From: Liolophura sinensis
Lineage: Eukaryota > Mollusca > Polyplacophora > Chitonida > Chitonidae
DNA length: 64,000 bases
Assembly (NCBI RefSeq): GCF_032854445.1
Contig: NC_088295.1
Location: 23,237,385 to 23,301,384 of the forward strand
Direction: 5' to 3'
Below are positions 48,871 to 62,000 of this stretch, piece after piece. Position 1 is the stretch's first letter; each line of letters opens with the position of its first letter. The position numbers and the translations under genes were made by a program. Below the pieces are notes generated by a model. The model was not told the DNA's origin, did not search any database, and saw only the letters and a program-made list of their open reading frames with translations.

Positions 48871-48876
48871 AATAAA
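48871..48876 (+). terminator. GHITM: Possible GHITM polyadenylation signal
   Basis: AATAAA 540 bases after the stop, followed by an A-run. It is the first canonical signal noticed in the 3' region. Confidence 0.4.
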
Positions 48877-49479
48877 AAAAAAACAATTCTTAGAGGTCTA
48901 GTTTTGGGTGTACGACAGTTAAATAGCATGCTTAGCTTTATACATGTGAATTGTTTCCATCGACCATGTTTCTGCATTCTTGTTCCTAACTAACTGACAG
49001 GTTATTTTAAATAAGCTGCCCAGAAGAGATCTTCAGAGATCTGTGTATATATCACGGAATATTAAAACATCACTTGACAAATTTGTATCCTTTTGTTTGG
49101 TCATAGATAGTCTAGGTATGAAAGTCCACAACAGTTGCAAAAATGTTTGGTCCTATTTAATAAAAAATATTGGAGAGAAACCCTTAGCAACAAGATTGTC
49201 GTTTGCTTGTTGTACTTCATGTTTTGTTGCTTAGTAAGATCTGATATCTTACGATGTTCTGATGGACCGAAGGTAGCTTTGGGTGTTCTACAGTCAAACA
49301 AATTGACTGCTTGGCTAGGTGTAAGTATTCGACGCAAATCTGGGAAGCGATTCGCGCAAGGACTCGTGCCATGCTTGTCTAAAAGAATCTATTCGGATTC
49401 GCACAGAGGAAGTGTTTATTTATTTTTTCTGAGGCGTTCCACAAATTGTGACATTTGGGCGATAAGGCACGCAGCACCT

Positions 49480-50060
49480 CCTGAAGCCAAGCTCTTCATC
49501 TCCGACAGAAAACATCGGCTAGGTTATCCATCTCCGACAGACAACGTACGTCTGGCTCTTCATCACCAGGAGGAAATGCCTTCCGGGTTCTCCATCTCCG
49601 GCAAACAATGTCCTCTCGGATCTCCACCCCAAACAGACAATGTCCGCTAGGGTCTCCATCTCCGGCAGACAATGTTTTCCAGGGTCTCCATCTCCGGCAG
49701 ACAATGTTTTCCAGGGTCTCCATCTACGACAGACAATGTCTTCCAGGGCCTCCGTCTCTGGCAGACAATGTCCACCTGATCGCCCGTATCCAGTAGACAT
49801 GTCCGCCAGAATCATCTTCGACAGACTGCCAGATGCTCTATCTCTGGCAGATAATGTACGGTAACTTATCCATCTCCCACAGACAATTTCTGCCAGGTTC
49901 TGGTTCTCCGGCGCACATTGTACTCCAGGGTCTCCATCTCTGGCAGACAATGTCCGCCTGATTGTCCGTATCCAGTAGATATGTCGCCAGGATCGTCTCT
50001 GACAGACAATGTCTGCTAGGTTCTGCTTCTCCAGCACACATTGTACGCCAGGGTTTCAAT
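49480..50060. repeat. ~32-bp minisatellite with variable unit length
   Basis: Units such as gggtctccatctccggcaga plus caatgttttcca start at 49650, 49682 and 49714 (32 bp apart). Flanking units are longer and diverged, with variants such as cgcccgtatccagtagacat. The array stays open by chance for over 170 codons on each strand. Confidence 0.88.
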
Positions 50061-50463
50061 CTCTGATTGTCTCAATCTACGTTTTTTGTTATGAGATGTC
50101 GATCATTTGGTAAATTTTTGTCAGGTTAATATTCTCCGGCAGACAATGACCATCAAACTCTAATGACCATCAGCCTTCTCTAATAGACAACTAAGTTCCC
50201 CATCCTTCAATAAAACGCATGTTTCTGCATGTGCCTAAGAACTCTTGTAAAAAGTGACCTACAATCATCCATTTTGAATATACCTATTGCTTTTTGATTC
50301 TAATTTATGAATGATACCTAACCCTTTTCAAACTTAATGGATGCCAAAATTTGTTAATCATAGATAAATTAGGACTCTGTCCTATCAAGTAACAGCAAAT
50401 AAAAAAAGGGTTTTTTGCGTTTACTATCATCACCTGAGCTTAGTTGCTTAATGAGCAGTAATA

Positions 50464-50542
50464 ATGTCAGTGACATACATTGGTGCCTACGAAATCTACA
50501 ATGTCTTTGACGTCGTGCAATTGCCATGCTCCGAGTGGAAAC
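50464..50542 (+). CDS. Candidate first coding exon of an unknown gene
   Basis: ATG opens 26 codons (MSVTYIGAYEIYNVFDVVQL...) ending at AAAC|GTAAGT, a strong donor, phase 1. The phase would match the lectin-gene exons, which mostly start in phase 1, but that gene has its own good signal-peptide exon. I do not recognise the peptide. Confidence 0.22.
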
Positions 50543-52987
50543 GTAAGTCGAAGTGCTTTCTGATGCAGTTATTTAGAAGAATTACAGTGTGGCGTGCGCG
50601 TATGTAGGTACATTCTACAACAATGTATAATAAAACATGGGCTCTTTGATAGACTAGTTGGCTGACCACAGTTTTCAGTGCAAAGCCGTGTGTATATCAA
50701 AGCCAACCTTTTTACATGCCACAGCTGACGTCTGGTTCTTACAGTACTGGTGATTAGTTTGGCATATTAGTGTTTATCGATATCGAAAACCCATAATAAG
50801 GTGATTGTGGCGGTACTTGGTTCAATCAGATGCTCCTTGGAGATTCAAACTGAACACGCATACCCCACGAGCCTACTTGGCGTAGTCTGTGGATAATCCT
50901 TTGCCTTTTTCATGCTTATTAAAGCATCGCGTGAAGAGGGGGGCTCAGAGGCTGTTTTCTGTGAGAAACCCGTCTTTGAGTTATCTGGTAACCTTTGACA
51001 TCTTCATTTCAAATTTTTACTGCTCGTTTGCTCGTGCTTTAGATTAGGTCATCTTTTCTTTGTCCGAGTTCCTTTCTTCATCATTATACCTAGAACTAAT
51101 TAGACATCAATCAAAATAAATAAGCGGTATAAAAAATTTTTAGGTATTAAAACTCTAGGGTTTCAATGACATCACATCCGTATTTTGGGGTGAAATAGTT
51201 CGTTTTAGGGTTCAGCAGGCGAATACATTTATAGACTTTTATGTATATGCATGTAAGTTGTAAAAAAACTGATGTGACGTCACTGGTCCCAATATGATAA
51301 GAAAATGGCACCGTAAAATCCAAAGTTTTAAAATACATTTCACAAGTTTGACAAGAAAAATCCAACTATATTTCAGGACAGCATTTAGTTGACTTCCATC
51401 TGTAGTAAACGTTGGTGTTTTCTTCACCTTCAACGGTAACTCAACCGGGCTATAATTTATGCATGTCGTAAGCAGAAAAACATTTGTATTATCACATGTA
51501 AACTATAAATTTTCTCTAGCGATCCATTCAAGTAACTGGAATTACATATAGTTCATAAAGGCTTCTATGGGGTAAATATTCTCCCGTCAAAACGTATGCA
51601 GTCATAACTGGCTCGTTAATCTAGTGTACCATTCAGTTGTCTCAGTTAAAGGAGATATAACTTTTTAAAGTATTGATTTGGACGATTATGGTTGCCGTTG
51701 ATAGAACTCGTGTATTTCTCTAGTGTTTTATTTTAATAACAAGGGTGTACATCTACATATGCACATAATAATTTCATCACCATACACTGTACGTAATTTA
51801 TAACTGAAATTTTGAATTTTGTAAGAATTTATCGCAAACAATTATGGGATACGAGGAACTCTCTGCACTTTGGTTTTATTCCCGCACACTTGAGAATAAT
51901 TGTTTTATATATTAATATTGCTATGAATAGTGAATAAAAGAAACTGAACGAAAAAAAATGGAAATAAAAAAAAAATGGATATAAATCTGGTTATTGACAG
52001 AAGTCTATTTACTTCCGGTGATATAATATAATGATAACATGTTTAAGACTGTGAGTCTGGGACGTCTCCAGCAAGAGATTTGTATGAGGCACATTACTGA
52101 CACAGCTGGATTTTTATTAAGAAATGAAATTAAGAAAAATGTAGATATCATCAAAATGACAATATCATCAAAATGACACAAACAAAAACAGACAAAAATA
52201 GGGTACAATTCTTCACTCAACCAAACCCTATATCCTTAAACTGACAATGCCTAATCAATGAATACATTAAACAACATCCGACCCAAAGACACCGTTGGTA
52301 AGCAGCTAAAACCGATCCGTAAATTTGACATCTACATGTTTTTGAAGATTTAAAATCAGAAACTTTGAAACTTGATGTTTGCTTCAAGCTTTTGGATTGT
52401 CCCAATTTCACCTTGAGAGTTGATATCAGGGTTATTGCCAAAGCGAGCCGGCGTGATTGTGAACATGTCTGATTACAAACCTGAACACGTCTTGGTGAAA
52501 TGTATAGCTATTGTATAGCGTGACAAACAGCACTCGGCTGGGTTCAGGTGTGAGACCTATAATTGGGTCCGAGAACTGAGTACAAATTGTAAAGGAAGTT
52601 GTTTCCATTGCAGAAAAACCAAATGTTTGAGGAACAATGGAGTTTTCGTGATCACACATGAAGTCAGGCAGAACTTAATCGATCATTATGGTACTTACCA
52701 ATCTCATACGTATAGCTGATTTAATACAAGCAAAGAACATTGTTAAGAATCTACCCGAAGAAACTTGGCGCAAAGTTGACTTCGACCAGTTAGGGTTGAT
52801 GGGCGTGAGTTGGACAAAGCTCAGTCCGATTCTTAATTAACGCACGAGATCCGACTCCTTGTGATTGTGTAAGTCAGACGTGTACATCTATCAGGCCATG
52901 TACACGGCCAGCGTAGTTCCATAACCGGGATAACATTCTCTCTTACACACCATACGTCATCCGACCAACAACGGGAGAAGAAGTAAA

Positions 52988-55900
52988 ATGATCTTACTTC
53001 TTGTGGCTGCTTACTTTGTTCATGTTTCTCAAGGTAAGAAATGTAGTATCAAGGGGTCAGACATATTTTTAGGGAACGGCTTCAAATGTCCAAAAGATAC
53101 ATTTGTTGCACAAAAAATGGATGCTTTTCAAGTATATTCGTTTATGTTGCATATTTAGTGCAATCGCATATGTAATTATCCAGTCTGTTTCAACTGACTG
53201 GATAATAAATTTAAATGCGTGCCTTCCTAGTATATTTTCGTATAAATTTTATGAATATAATGAAAACCTTTCTAAATTCACTTTCACATGAACTCAATAT
53301 ATGCCTATGGTTTTTTTTTTCAAATTTACCTGTATCCTTGAACATAAGGCCTGTCCAAAGCAAATAGTCGTTTTCCTCAGCTGAGCTAATTTTTGACATC
53401 AGTGTTCTTCACTGCACTAGTGCGGCTATTTTATTTCCCGCTTAACCCGCTGGAAAAACTATTTGTGCCGGTATGGTGTAAAATGAATTGGCTACTGTGG
53501 ATACATGAACAGTTGCAAGCAAAGCGCACGTGAAGTACATATTTTTGATTAATCACAACTTATGGACTAGCATGGTACACAATTTGGATATCTATTAAGT
53601 TTTTTTCCCTGGAATATTCCGTGTGCCTTTCGGGAATTATTGAAAACTTCGGACAGCTTTGCTATACATTATTTCGCCCTTATTTTATATTTTTTATATA
53701 CTTAATGTATGCTTTCTTAGTTTTTTGGTGGTTTATGTTGAACACTTTCTTGGACGTTGTTCTTGTGAATATTGACCTGGAATGCCCATTACTGACGATT
53801 GGTAAAGGTTTATTCAGTTAAGAAGCCTAGATTTATAAATTCTGGCCTGAAATAGCTTACACCAGTATTCAAAGAATCCAAGAAGGTGACATTTGCTCAC
53901 ATATGTTATTGTCTATGAGATTATACGTCTGTGCAATTGCTACTATATTTCTGCGTGCCCATTTTCTTGGCGGTTCTCGGCTTATAGATTCAGTCTCCCT
54001 GACATCATGTACTTCTCTCCCATTTGCTTTCCATCAGCCACGTGCCCTCACAATTTCACTTCAATCAATGGCCGATGTTACCTGGCGTCTAAGGAACAGG
54101 TGGACTGGCAGACTGCCGTGGAGGAGTGTTCTGACCTGGGAGGATTCCTGGCTCTGTCCACAACCCCGGACCGACGCACTGCCATACACCTCTTCACACA
54201 TGTATCAGGCATGGGTGAGTTATCTATAGTTGCCCAACAACTGATTGTGTAATTCATCACATCTTACAGCTATTATTCATTGGGATGAGAAAATTTGCCA
54301 ACAAAAATTTTCTAATTTCTATATGACACACTACAACGCAATTTGTCGTCGGTGGTGAGTTTTTCAACGTTTGATACACATATTTGTATATCCAGAGAGA
54401 AGAAAAACATGGGATACAGATGGTAATGGTAATTAGGTGTTCTGGCGGTTATTAGCAATCTAGTGAAATATGATCACATATTGTAATATGATGATTTACA
54501 TATATAGCGCACATTTTCTGTAGAATATACCGCTGTACTGAACTAGTCATTGTAATAAACATGGGTCATTGAGACAGACGAGTGAGGATGAATTTCAGAG
54601 GGAACATTTGATTATCATGAAGACCCTCTTTATTGGTTATATAACATATAGCTTCGTCCGCCTTGGTGACTGAGCGATACTGCCAGCGTATAGACGAAGT
54701 CGAAAAATCCGTTGTACAAGAGCTGATTAACACAGCCGCATGTTTGTTCCTTGGGTTTTGTGTCGCAAGTCGGAAAGTCCGTTGTACAAGAGCAGATTAA
54801 CATAACTGAATGTTTGTTCCGTTGCATGAGTGTTGTGCCGGAAGTTGAATATTCCATTGTAAAAGAGCAGATAAGCATGACTGCCTTTTGGTTTCGATGC
54901 GTTTTATGTCGAATGACGTTGTTGTGACTGTGAGACTGTAACTGTTAAGTGTGTGTTCTCATGTATATCTTTGTTTCAGAGCTGTATTTCTGGTCACCGG
55001 TCATCCTCTCAGACGGAGAATCGGTGTCCTGGAATGGCCCGTCGGAATTCGCCTCTCAGTCTGGCGGGAGATTACAATGGAAGCATAACATGAATGAGAC
55101 TGGTCCGGACGACTGCGTGGCCATGGCTGTGGTCGGAATCAGAATCGAGTTCTACAATATCGACTGTCTGGAACCTCTGCGTTACATTTGTGAAACTATT
55201 CCAGGTAGTACCCCCCCCCCCCCCCCCCCACGCCCACGCCCCCGTCTTAATCGTTGTGCTAAGGTTCAGACAGTCGCGTATCACGATGCCACAACCTACA
55301 ACTATGCAGGAACTAGTGCCGACTCTGGCGTGATCATTGGCCAGTGTAACAAAAAAGCTTTGAATAATCTTAGTTGTCTTCAGGATACCAGGAGACAGAA
55401 AAGCTTTGATTAACCTTAGTTGTCTCCAGAATACCAGGAAATCCACTGACAATTTCAAGGCCAAGTAATGATGTATGGCACAAATATTTGATGTAAACCT
55501 AGATAGACAGCCCAGAGTTAGGCTTGTTCAATACCGTAAAGAAGCAGAAACATTCGTCAATATATAGTATAGAAAGTGATACACGCCAATTGGCATACCG
55601 GTGTGTTTCCATTTGATTCACGTTTGATTGCATATATAATGAATTAATGAATGACTAAATTAAATATAAACTTTGCAGAAAATGAAACCTTGTCAACTTT
55701 TACCGACGGTGACTTAGATGATGTTGTGACCAGTTCTTTGCCACTTTATGTAACAACGATAGAGGAGTGCGCTCTCCTGTGTATGTCGTCAGAAAACTGC
55801 ACTGGAATAAACTTGTCCCCAAACGGCACAGAGTGTTATCTGCTCACCACAGTCAGCGCCAGCAACAGCACCGCGAATGCCACGGTCGGCCACAGTGTGC

Positions 55901-58900
55901 ACATAGTCTCTGGTAAGCAATACATAATATCATAGATCACATTTGGACTGACCAGCTTCCCGAGCTCCCATTGTTCATGCCTCCGACCTGTATGTCGTGG
56001 AGTTTATATAGTCGTTACACTTGGGGAAGTCCCTCGGTAGATGGTTTAACGGCACTCCGGTGATGTCCTTCTCCTGTCACAAAATTGACCGCCATCGTAT
56101 AAGTTAAAAATTCTTGATTCTTGGTTGCGTTAAAGGATACGCGAAACGCTTGGTTTTTATTTCTTAATATAACATTCTTAAGGCTTAAAAATGGCTGTGA
56201 ACTACATTTTTCTTATGGCTTCATGTAGCGGTCACTCCGGAAATTAAGTACGGTAGCCTGTTGTGGTTATAATTGTCAGAAGAAGTTTGCTTGGTGGTGG
56301 GTGGGGGTGGGGGGGGGACCCGAATTGGGGGGCGCTAGGCTGGTCCTGCGTTCCCAGTATGTTCATGGATGACGTCATTTCCGAATTGAGGGGCGCTAGG
56401 CTGGTCCTGCGTTCCCAGTATGTTCATGGATGACGTCATTTCTGACCATTATATTAATACAACATATACCTCAAGAAATTTGTTTTCTAATTTTGTTGGT
56501 ATACCTTTCTTCATTTTCTTAAAAAAACATATTCTTGGACTTATAGTATCTTTTGATGTATCCTGTAAACAAGGAGCTAAAGTAGAAGATGTATAAGCGA
56601 CAATTCTGTTCCAACATTTCAATGTTTGGTATACAAAAACCGCTGTCAGAAAAGAATAATTTCAATATTTCGAGCAAGAAAGTCAAGCTCTCAGCTGAAG
56701 TGTAATAATAAAGATCAAAGAGTTTTTAACAAATAACTCCTACGATCTTTAGTTCTTTTATACACGATGTTGCGTTTTCAGTGTTAATTCTATGGCGTGC
56801 CACATTGCATAAGCACCGCAATCAAAATCTACTTGAACAATTGATCATATACATGAGCCATTAATTTTGCTGCGTACAATCTTGCATAATTAGCACAGCA
56901 ATTAAGATCGGTCCTTCAAACTATTTTATTCAGATAAACACAACGCGTGGATCCTTCCTCGTCGATTCTTCACATTTTCACACAAGTGCCCCAAGCCGTA
57001 CTTGCAAGCTCTCATACTGATCGAGTCTTGTATATTGACCACCTTTAACGTACTTTACCACCAGGAGATCTTTTCCTATTAGTTTCCTGTTTCAGTTTAA
57101 ATATTTCTTTATCCCGTGCATGGGTTATTTGTTAGCAGTGATTTGTCGGTTGCGTTCAAATTCGGAGGTTGAAGTGCAAGACATATACATGCATATAGGC
57201 CTACGTGACGTAGTCAAGGAATGATCCCTTCCCGTCTTGGATCACGCGCGTGGCCTTTCTTTATTGTGGCTATTTTTTCTCGTATTATGTAACTCTGTCA
57301 CGACAAATATTGTAGAAGACATCTTGCAACAATCTGTTACTGTTGAAACTATTTATAACCTATTGATTTTCCCATTCGCATGGACTCATTCGACAAATGT
57401 GTTACCATTGCATGACATGCACTAAACATATACAGCTCTCAAACTCGAGCTCGGGGCAAGCTGACTTTTCAACCATATCAGTCAATGTGGTGAACTTTTA
57501 TTAAGCTGGTAAATCAAAGTTACACCACCACAAGAGGGTAAAGTTACAACAACGCATTACACTGCAATACAAGAATACATGCACATATACCCAGCCTTAC
57601 CATAACAAAATTTACTGGAAGGTTCTTGTGTTGTCCGCTGAATTCAGTACTCCTGAATGTGTACATATACGAGGTCTATCTATCGGTGACCGCCAGTCAG
57701 TTGTCCACCGCCTAGATATTTCGCAGGCAAAGGCTATTAAACGAATTTGTGAAGTTCTCAACTATACCCTCAATCCGTTGATACTCCCCTTTATGGTCCC
57801 CTTCACGACCAAAATATTTAGCAAAATAATGCATATACCAATTAACCTTCTTGTGGCGAGAAGATAACGCACGGCTTTCTCCCGTAAATGAAGTCCGTTA
57901 ACCAGACTGGCGGGCTGTGACCCGGCTCCTTTAGATACGATCCAGATACGGTGCAGGAGGAAGCTTTTTAAAGCCGAGGACACACTAGACGGATTGTTTC
58001 CCTCGTATAGGCGTATTTTGTGAACTTCTAAAATCCGCAAAGTGTGTCCTCGACGGTGTATTTTGCTGGCGATATCAGTCCGCCCTGATATTTGCTTGCA
58101 TCAAAAAAATTTGATGCAAATTTTGGCGATCCAGACGATCGAGCTGACCAATGAAACAATGCGAAATTGTGTTGACCCGTGACATTTTGTTGGTACCACA
58201 TGGTTTACTAGGTCACATGACATAAAAAAAAAAGTTAAAGTAACATACATATGACGTTATTTCATTGTGTGCAAGTTAGCAGTGGACGGCGCAATTTCGG
58301 TAATTTCCGTAGCCTTCGGTCGTATCTCTAGGTTCTTTCATTAGCTCATTTTTATTTGATGGTAAGGTGAAAGATGTTCTCTGAGGTGTGCCATTTCGCA
58401 TGCCGCTTTGTTACCAGAAATTCAGAAAGAACTACTTTGCGCTAGGGGTAAAACGAACTCCATTGGAATACAAATTTGACTCGAAAATCGGAAATATTTG
58501 ATTTTATTTGGCAAATGAACGGCCAACTAGTTTATATATTTCAACATAAGAAACACCGTGACTACTCGATGGGTTTGTTTCGTGGCTTAATATTTGATAA
58601 TTCCTGAAGAAGTCATGTGAGTGGGAGTTAAACAGTTGGGTCTAAATGAATGTAGGATAGCTATTTTGGTACCGTGTTTATTTTCTAATGGGAAGACGGC
58701 ATGTTTTTTAATCCCGTAAGGTGGTGATAGTCTGAACCAGGATCACGATCTGTTCTTATGTTAAAAATCATTATTGCGCAACGTCTACAGTGTTACAATT
58801 TGTCAGTTTCTACTCTAACGCCGTTTTGTCTTTATTGTGACGGCATAATGATGAGCTGAAGAACGAACATTTGATGTCAGTAAAATGGCGTCAAGGTCTT

Positions 58901-58959
58901 AATGCCGAAAGTGTGACAGGTCCACATTATATACATGTGCATTATACATATATATTTAC

Positions 58960-59019
<60 letters not shown>

Positions 59020-62000
59020 GCTGAAGAGTTGAGCATGTTCCTAATTCATTTGTACAAATGTGAAGTTGGCTCACCGTACATATGTCATAATTCGTTTACG
59101 TCAAGTCAAATCTATAATGATTCTTTTATACATGTAGGCCTACAAATTATTTGAAAGCCTACAGATGTGAAATAAATTTTAATTTGAATATGGCGCAGAA
59201 AGGATTGAACATACGTATATGTACAAAACAATGGCGAACTCAGAAAACTCAAAGCTGTGAAAGCTTTTTTTTTTTTCATTCCTTATGATTCCTTATTATG
59301 TCACAGCTCATAACACATATAACCATGGTTGTAAAATGTATTTCTGTTGATTTTGTGTGAGCAAATGTCAGTAAATGAATTGACTTTGAACTGATAATAC
59401 CTGGTAGGCTATTGATTAAGTATTTTATTTATTCATTTTATTTATGTTTTAAGGCTGTCAAGTGGTAACAACAGTAGAAAATGGCAGAGTTGATGGAATT
59501 CAAATGCCCCTGGTGGGTTCAAGCTTTAATTACAGCTGTGACCCTCTGTTTAGTAAGACTGAAGAAACAGACATTATCTGTCAGCCCAATGGCCGATGGT
59601 CAAGATCACCGAGCTGCCAATCAGGTGAAAAAGATTTATTTTCAGTATCATTAAACACACATACAGTTCTGGTATAAAATATATAATACCAGACATAATC
59701 ATGATTTAAATCCTTCCCGAGTTCATTCTGTAACTTTTACGTGATGAAAAACTTCAGCAATAATTTTCCATTTTAAGGCTTTTACTTTAACATTCTAATT
59801 TGGAAGTGATGTATTCGCACATGATATTCTTTTGCTGATATACAGAGTGTAGTCTACAGGGTTATGAATATAGGATTTCTGCCTTATTAATGAGATAACT
59901 AACTGTCTACATGTACATTGCCATTTTATAATGTGTTTTGTTTTAATATACAGAATTTTTCTTTCTCATCCATAGATATTCCATGTCCTTATGGGTGGGA
60001 GAGCCACAGAGGTAGCTGCTACTCCATCTCCTTGGAGCCACACACATGGGAAGAGGCCAGGGAGAAGTGCCAAAACTCCAGTGGTTTCTTGGTGGAAATA
60101 AATGACCGGGAAGAAATGACCTATCTGAACCTGCTTTTAGATTACAACAGAATCCTGTGGTATTGGACGGGTGGAAACGACCTATACAGGGTTTGTGAAC
60201 TTAAGTTATTTATGTCAGGATCATGGTTTTTTCTCAGTGCAGACTTTCTTGTTTGAAAACCTGTCTTGCCACACAGGTTACAAAAATCAGGTTGTGATAC
60301 ATTGTGACCTATGAAATAGTAGCCATATATGAACCAGTCATAAACAATAGACTATCCTCATTGCTCAGTAAGTTTGCCTGGTTGCATATTCTGGCTTTGC
60401 AGAAAACTGTATTAGGAAATATGTCAGGAATTTTCTGAGGGTGGGTGGGCGGGGGTGAGGTATCTTCCTTATGTCATCCATCTATTAAGCTGATAGCTGT
60501 CATATTAGTGAGGTGCATGTATTCTTGATTAGTGTGAAAAGCTTTAAGCATCAAATAAATGAATCCATAAACAGTAAACAATTAAAAAAAAATCCCAAAT
60601 TCCAGTACTGTGGTAACATTCTCCTAACATTTGATATATCAGCTGGCAGTTACATGTAACACATGTTTTCTGCATGGATGCTTCTCCTTCACTTTCTTCT
60701 AGTAATATCCCTGATGAAATACTCGAATTTTTAGGAAGGCTTCTTTAGCTGGTGGAGAGATCTGTACACACCTATGGAATACACAAAGTGGAAGTTGGGT
60801 CAGACAGTGACAACCCCAGCAGTCCTCACAAACAACAACCAGTTTGACTGTGTGTCATTACAAAGGACAATAGACAGTGTTGATGAGGGGCAGTACTTTT
60901 ACATGGAAACTGACTGTGAGATGAAACTACCCTTCATCTGTGAAAAAGAAAGTTAGTCACACTTTAGTATACCTACATCATTTTATTTATTTCACTCTGT
61001 AACATCTTGAAGTTGTGCCATGATAGAAAATCAAAGTTTCCAAGTTTTGTATTATGTGTTCATGGTTAAATATAGCCTAAAAGAATGGCAACTACCACAC
61101 TGCTCTTCTGTATGTTGGGACTAAGTAATATACAACCCAGTAGTAAATGAAAGAATAACTTTTCTGACAAAATTTTTTTAAGACAACCAAGTCTTTTAAG
61201 AGCATAATACCATGTAAAAAGTACTTGAATGTACATGTACTTAATTTATTTATTTTATATTTATTTATTTGATTGGTTTTTTATGACTTACTCAAGAATA
61301 TTTCACCTATATGAAAGCGACCAGCATTATGGTGGGAGGAAACCAAGCATAGCTTGTGGGAAACCCACAACTGTCTGCAGGAGGCTGACCGAGCTTCCAA
61401 TGTATGACCAGAGAGGAAGCCAACATGATCTGGACTTGAACTCAGAGTAGCTGAAAGTGAAAGGCTTCTGGGTCATTGTGATGCACTAACATGTTGTACT
61501 TAAATTTAAGAGTTTATTTTGTGTTTAATCATACCATGGCAACAGAGAAGCTCTCCCAGATACAGACTTGAATTGTTCTGTATGTTACTCCACCAGGGAT
61601 AAATGTTGGGGGATACAACTGCTCTCTATTTGAGCATGATGCTTGCTCTGGCCCAGCCGTGTGCATCTCTGACAAGTGTGTGTGCCCTGAGCTGAACTAC
61701 ATTAGGGTGGGAGAAGACGATCATCCCTCTACGACATGTCGTGATGGTAACTGTAGCACAATTATGCTAGCTGTCCAAGCATGATCATGTTTCAAAAGAA
61801 GATTTGGAACATAGATGTTTATAAAATATTCCCCCATGAAAGCAAAGTATTTTATCTTTAACCTGAGCATATTGTGGCAATTTTAACCGTTCAAAAATAT
61901 TTTGATCTCCGTGAGCTTTTTTGGGAAAATGAACAGACTTGAAATCCATCTCAGATACAGTTGCCTAGATGTATGTATTAAATGTTTGATGGTTTTAAAG

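Larger units (their letters stand above)
48877..52987. other. Intergenic stretch between GHITM and the lectin gene
   Basis: Holds a minisatellite at 49480-50060 and one orphan candidate exon at 50464-50542. The long open frames at 49135-49650 (+) and 49519-50037 (-) are products of the repeat. Nothing else recognised. Confidence 0.4.
55913..59453. other. Long intron or intergenic gap
   Basis: Contains a 61-bp duplication, a dispersed repeat copy, TIR-like palindromes and a TA microsatellite. A candidate alternative signal-peptide exon at 57221-57281 is described separately. No other coding exon seen. Confidence 0.5.

Noticed and set aside
49135-50059. 171- and 172-codon open frames on opposite strands
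   Set aside because: They cover the same ~32-bp array on both strands with different frames between units; no domain or splice structure.
54655-54700. tRNA-like string gccttggtgactgagcgata
   Set aside because: No matching B box or cloverleaf follows; it adjoins a tandem repeat in an intron.
57237-57425. Frame with a leader-like LSLLWLFFLVLCN
   Set aside because: It opens at TTG with no in-frame ATG; the overlapping ATG frame at 57221 is the better signal-peptide candidate.
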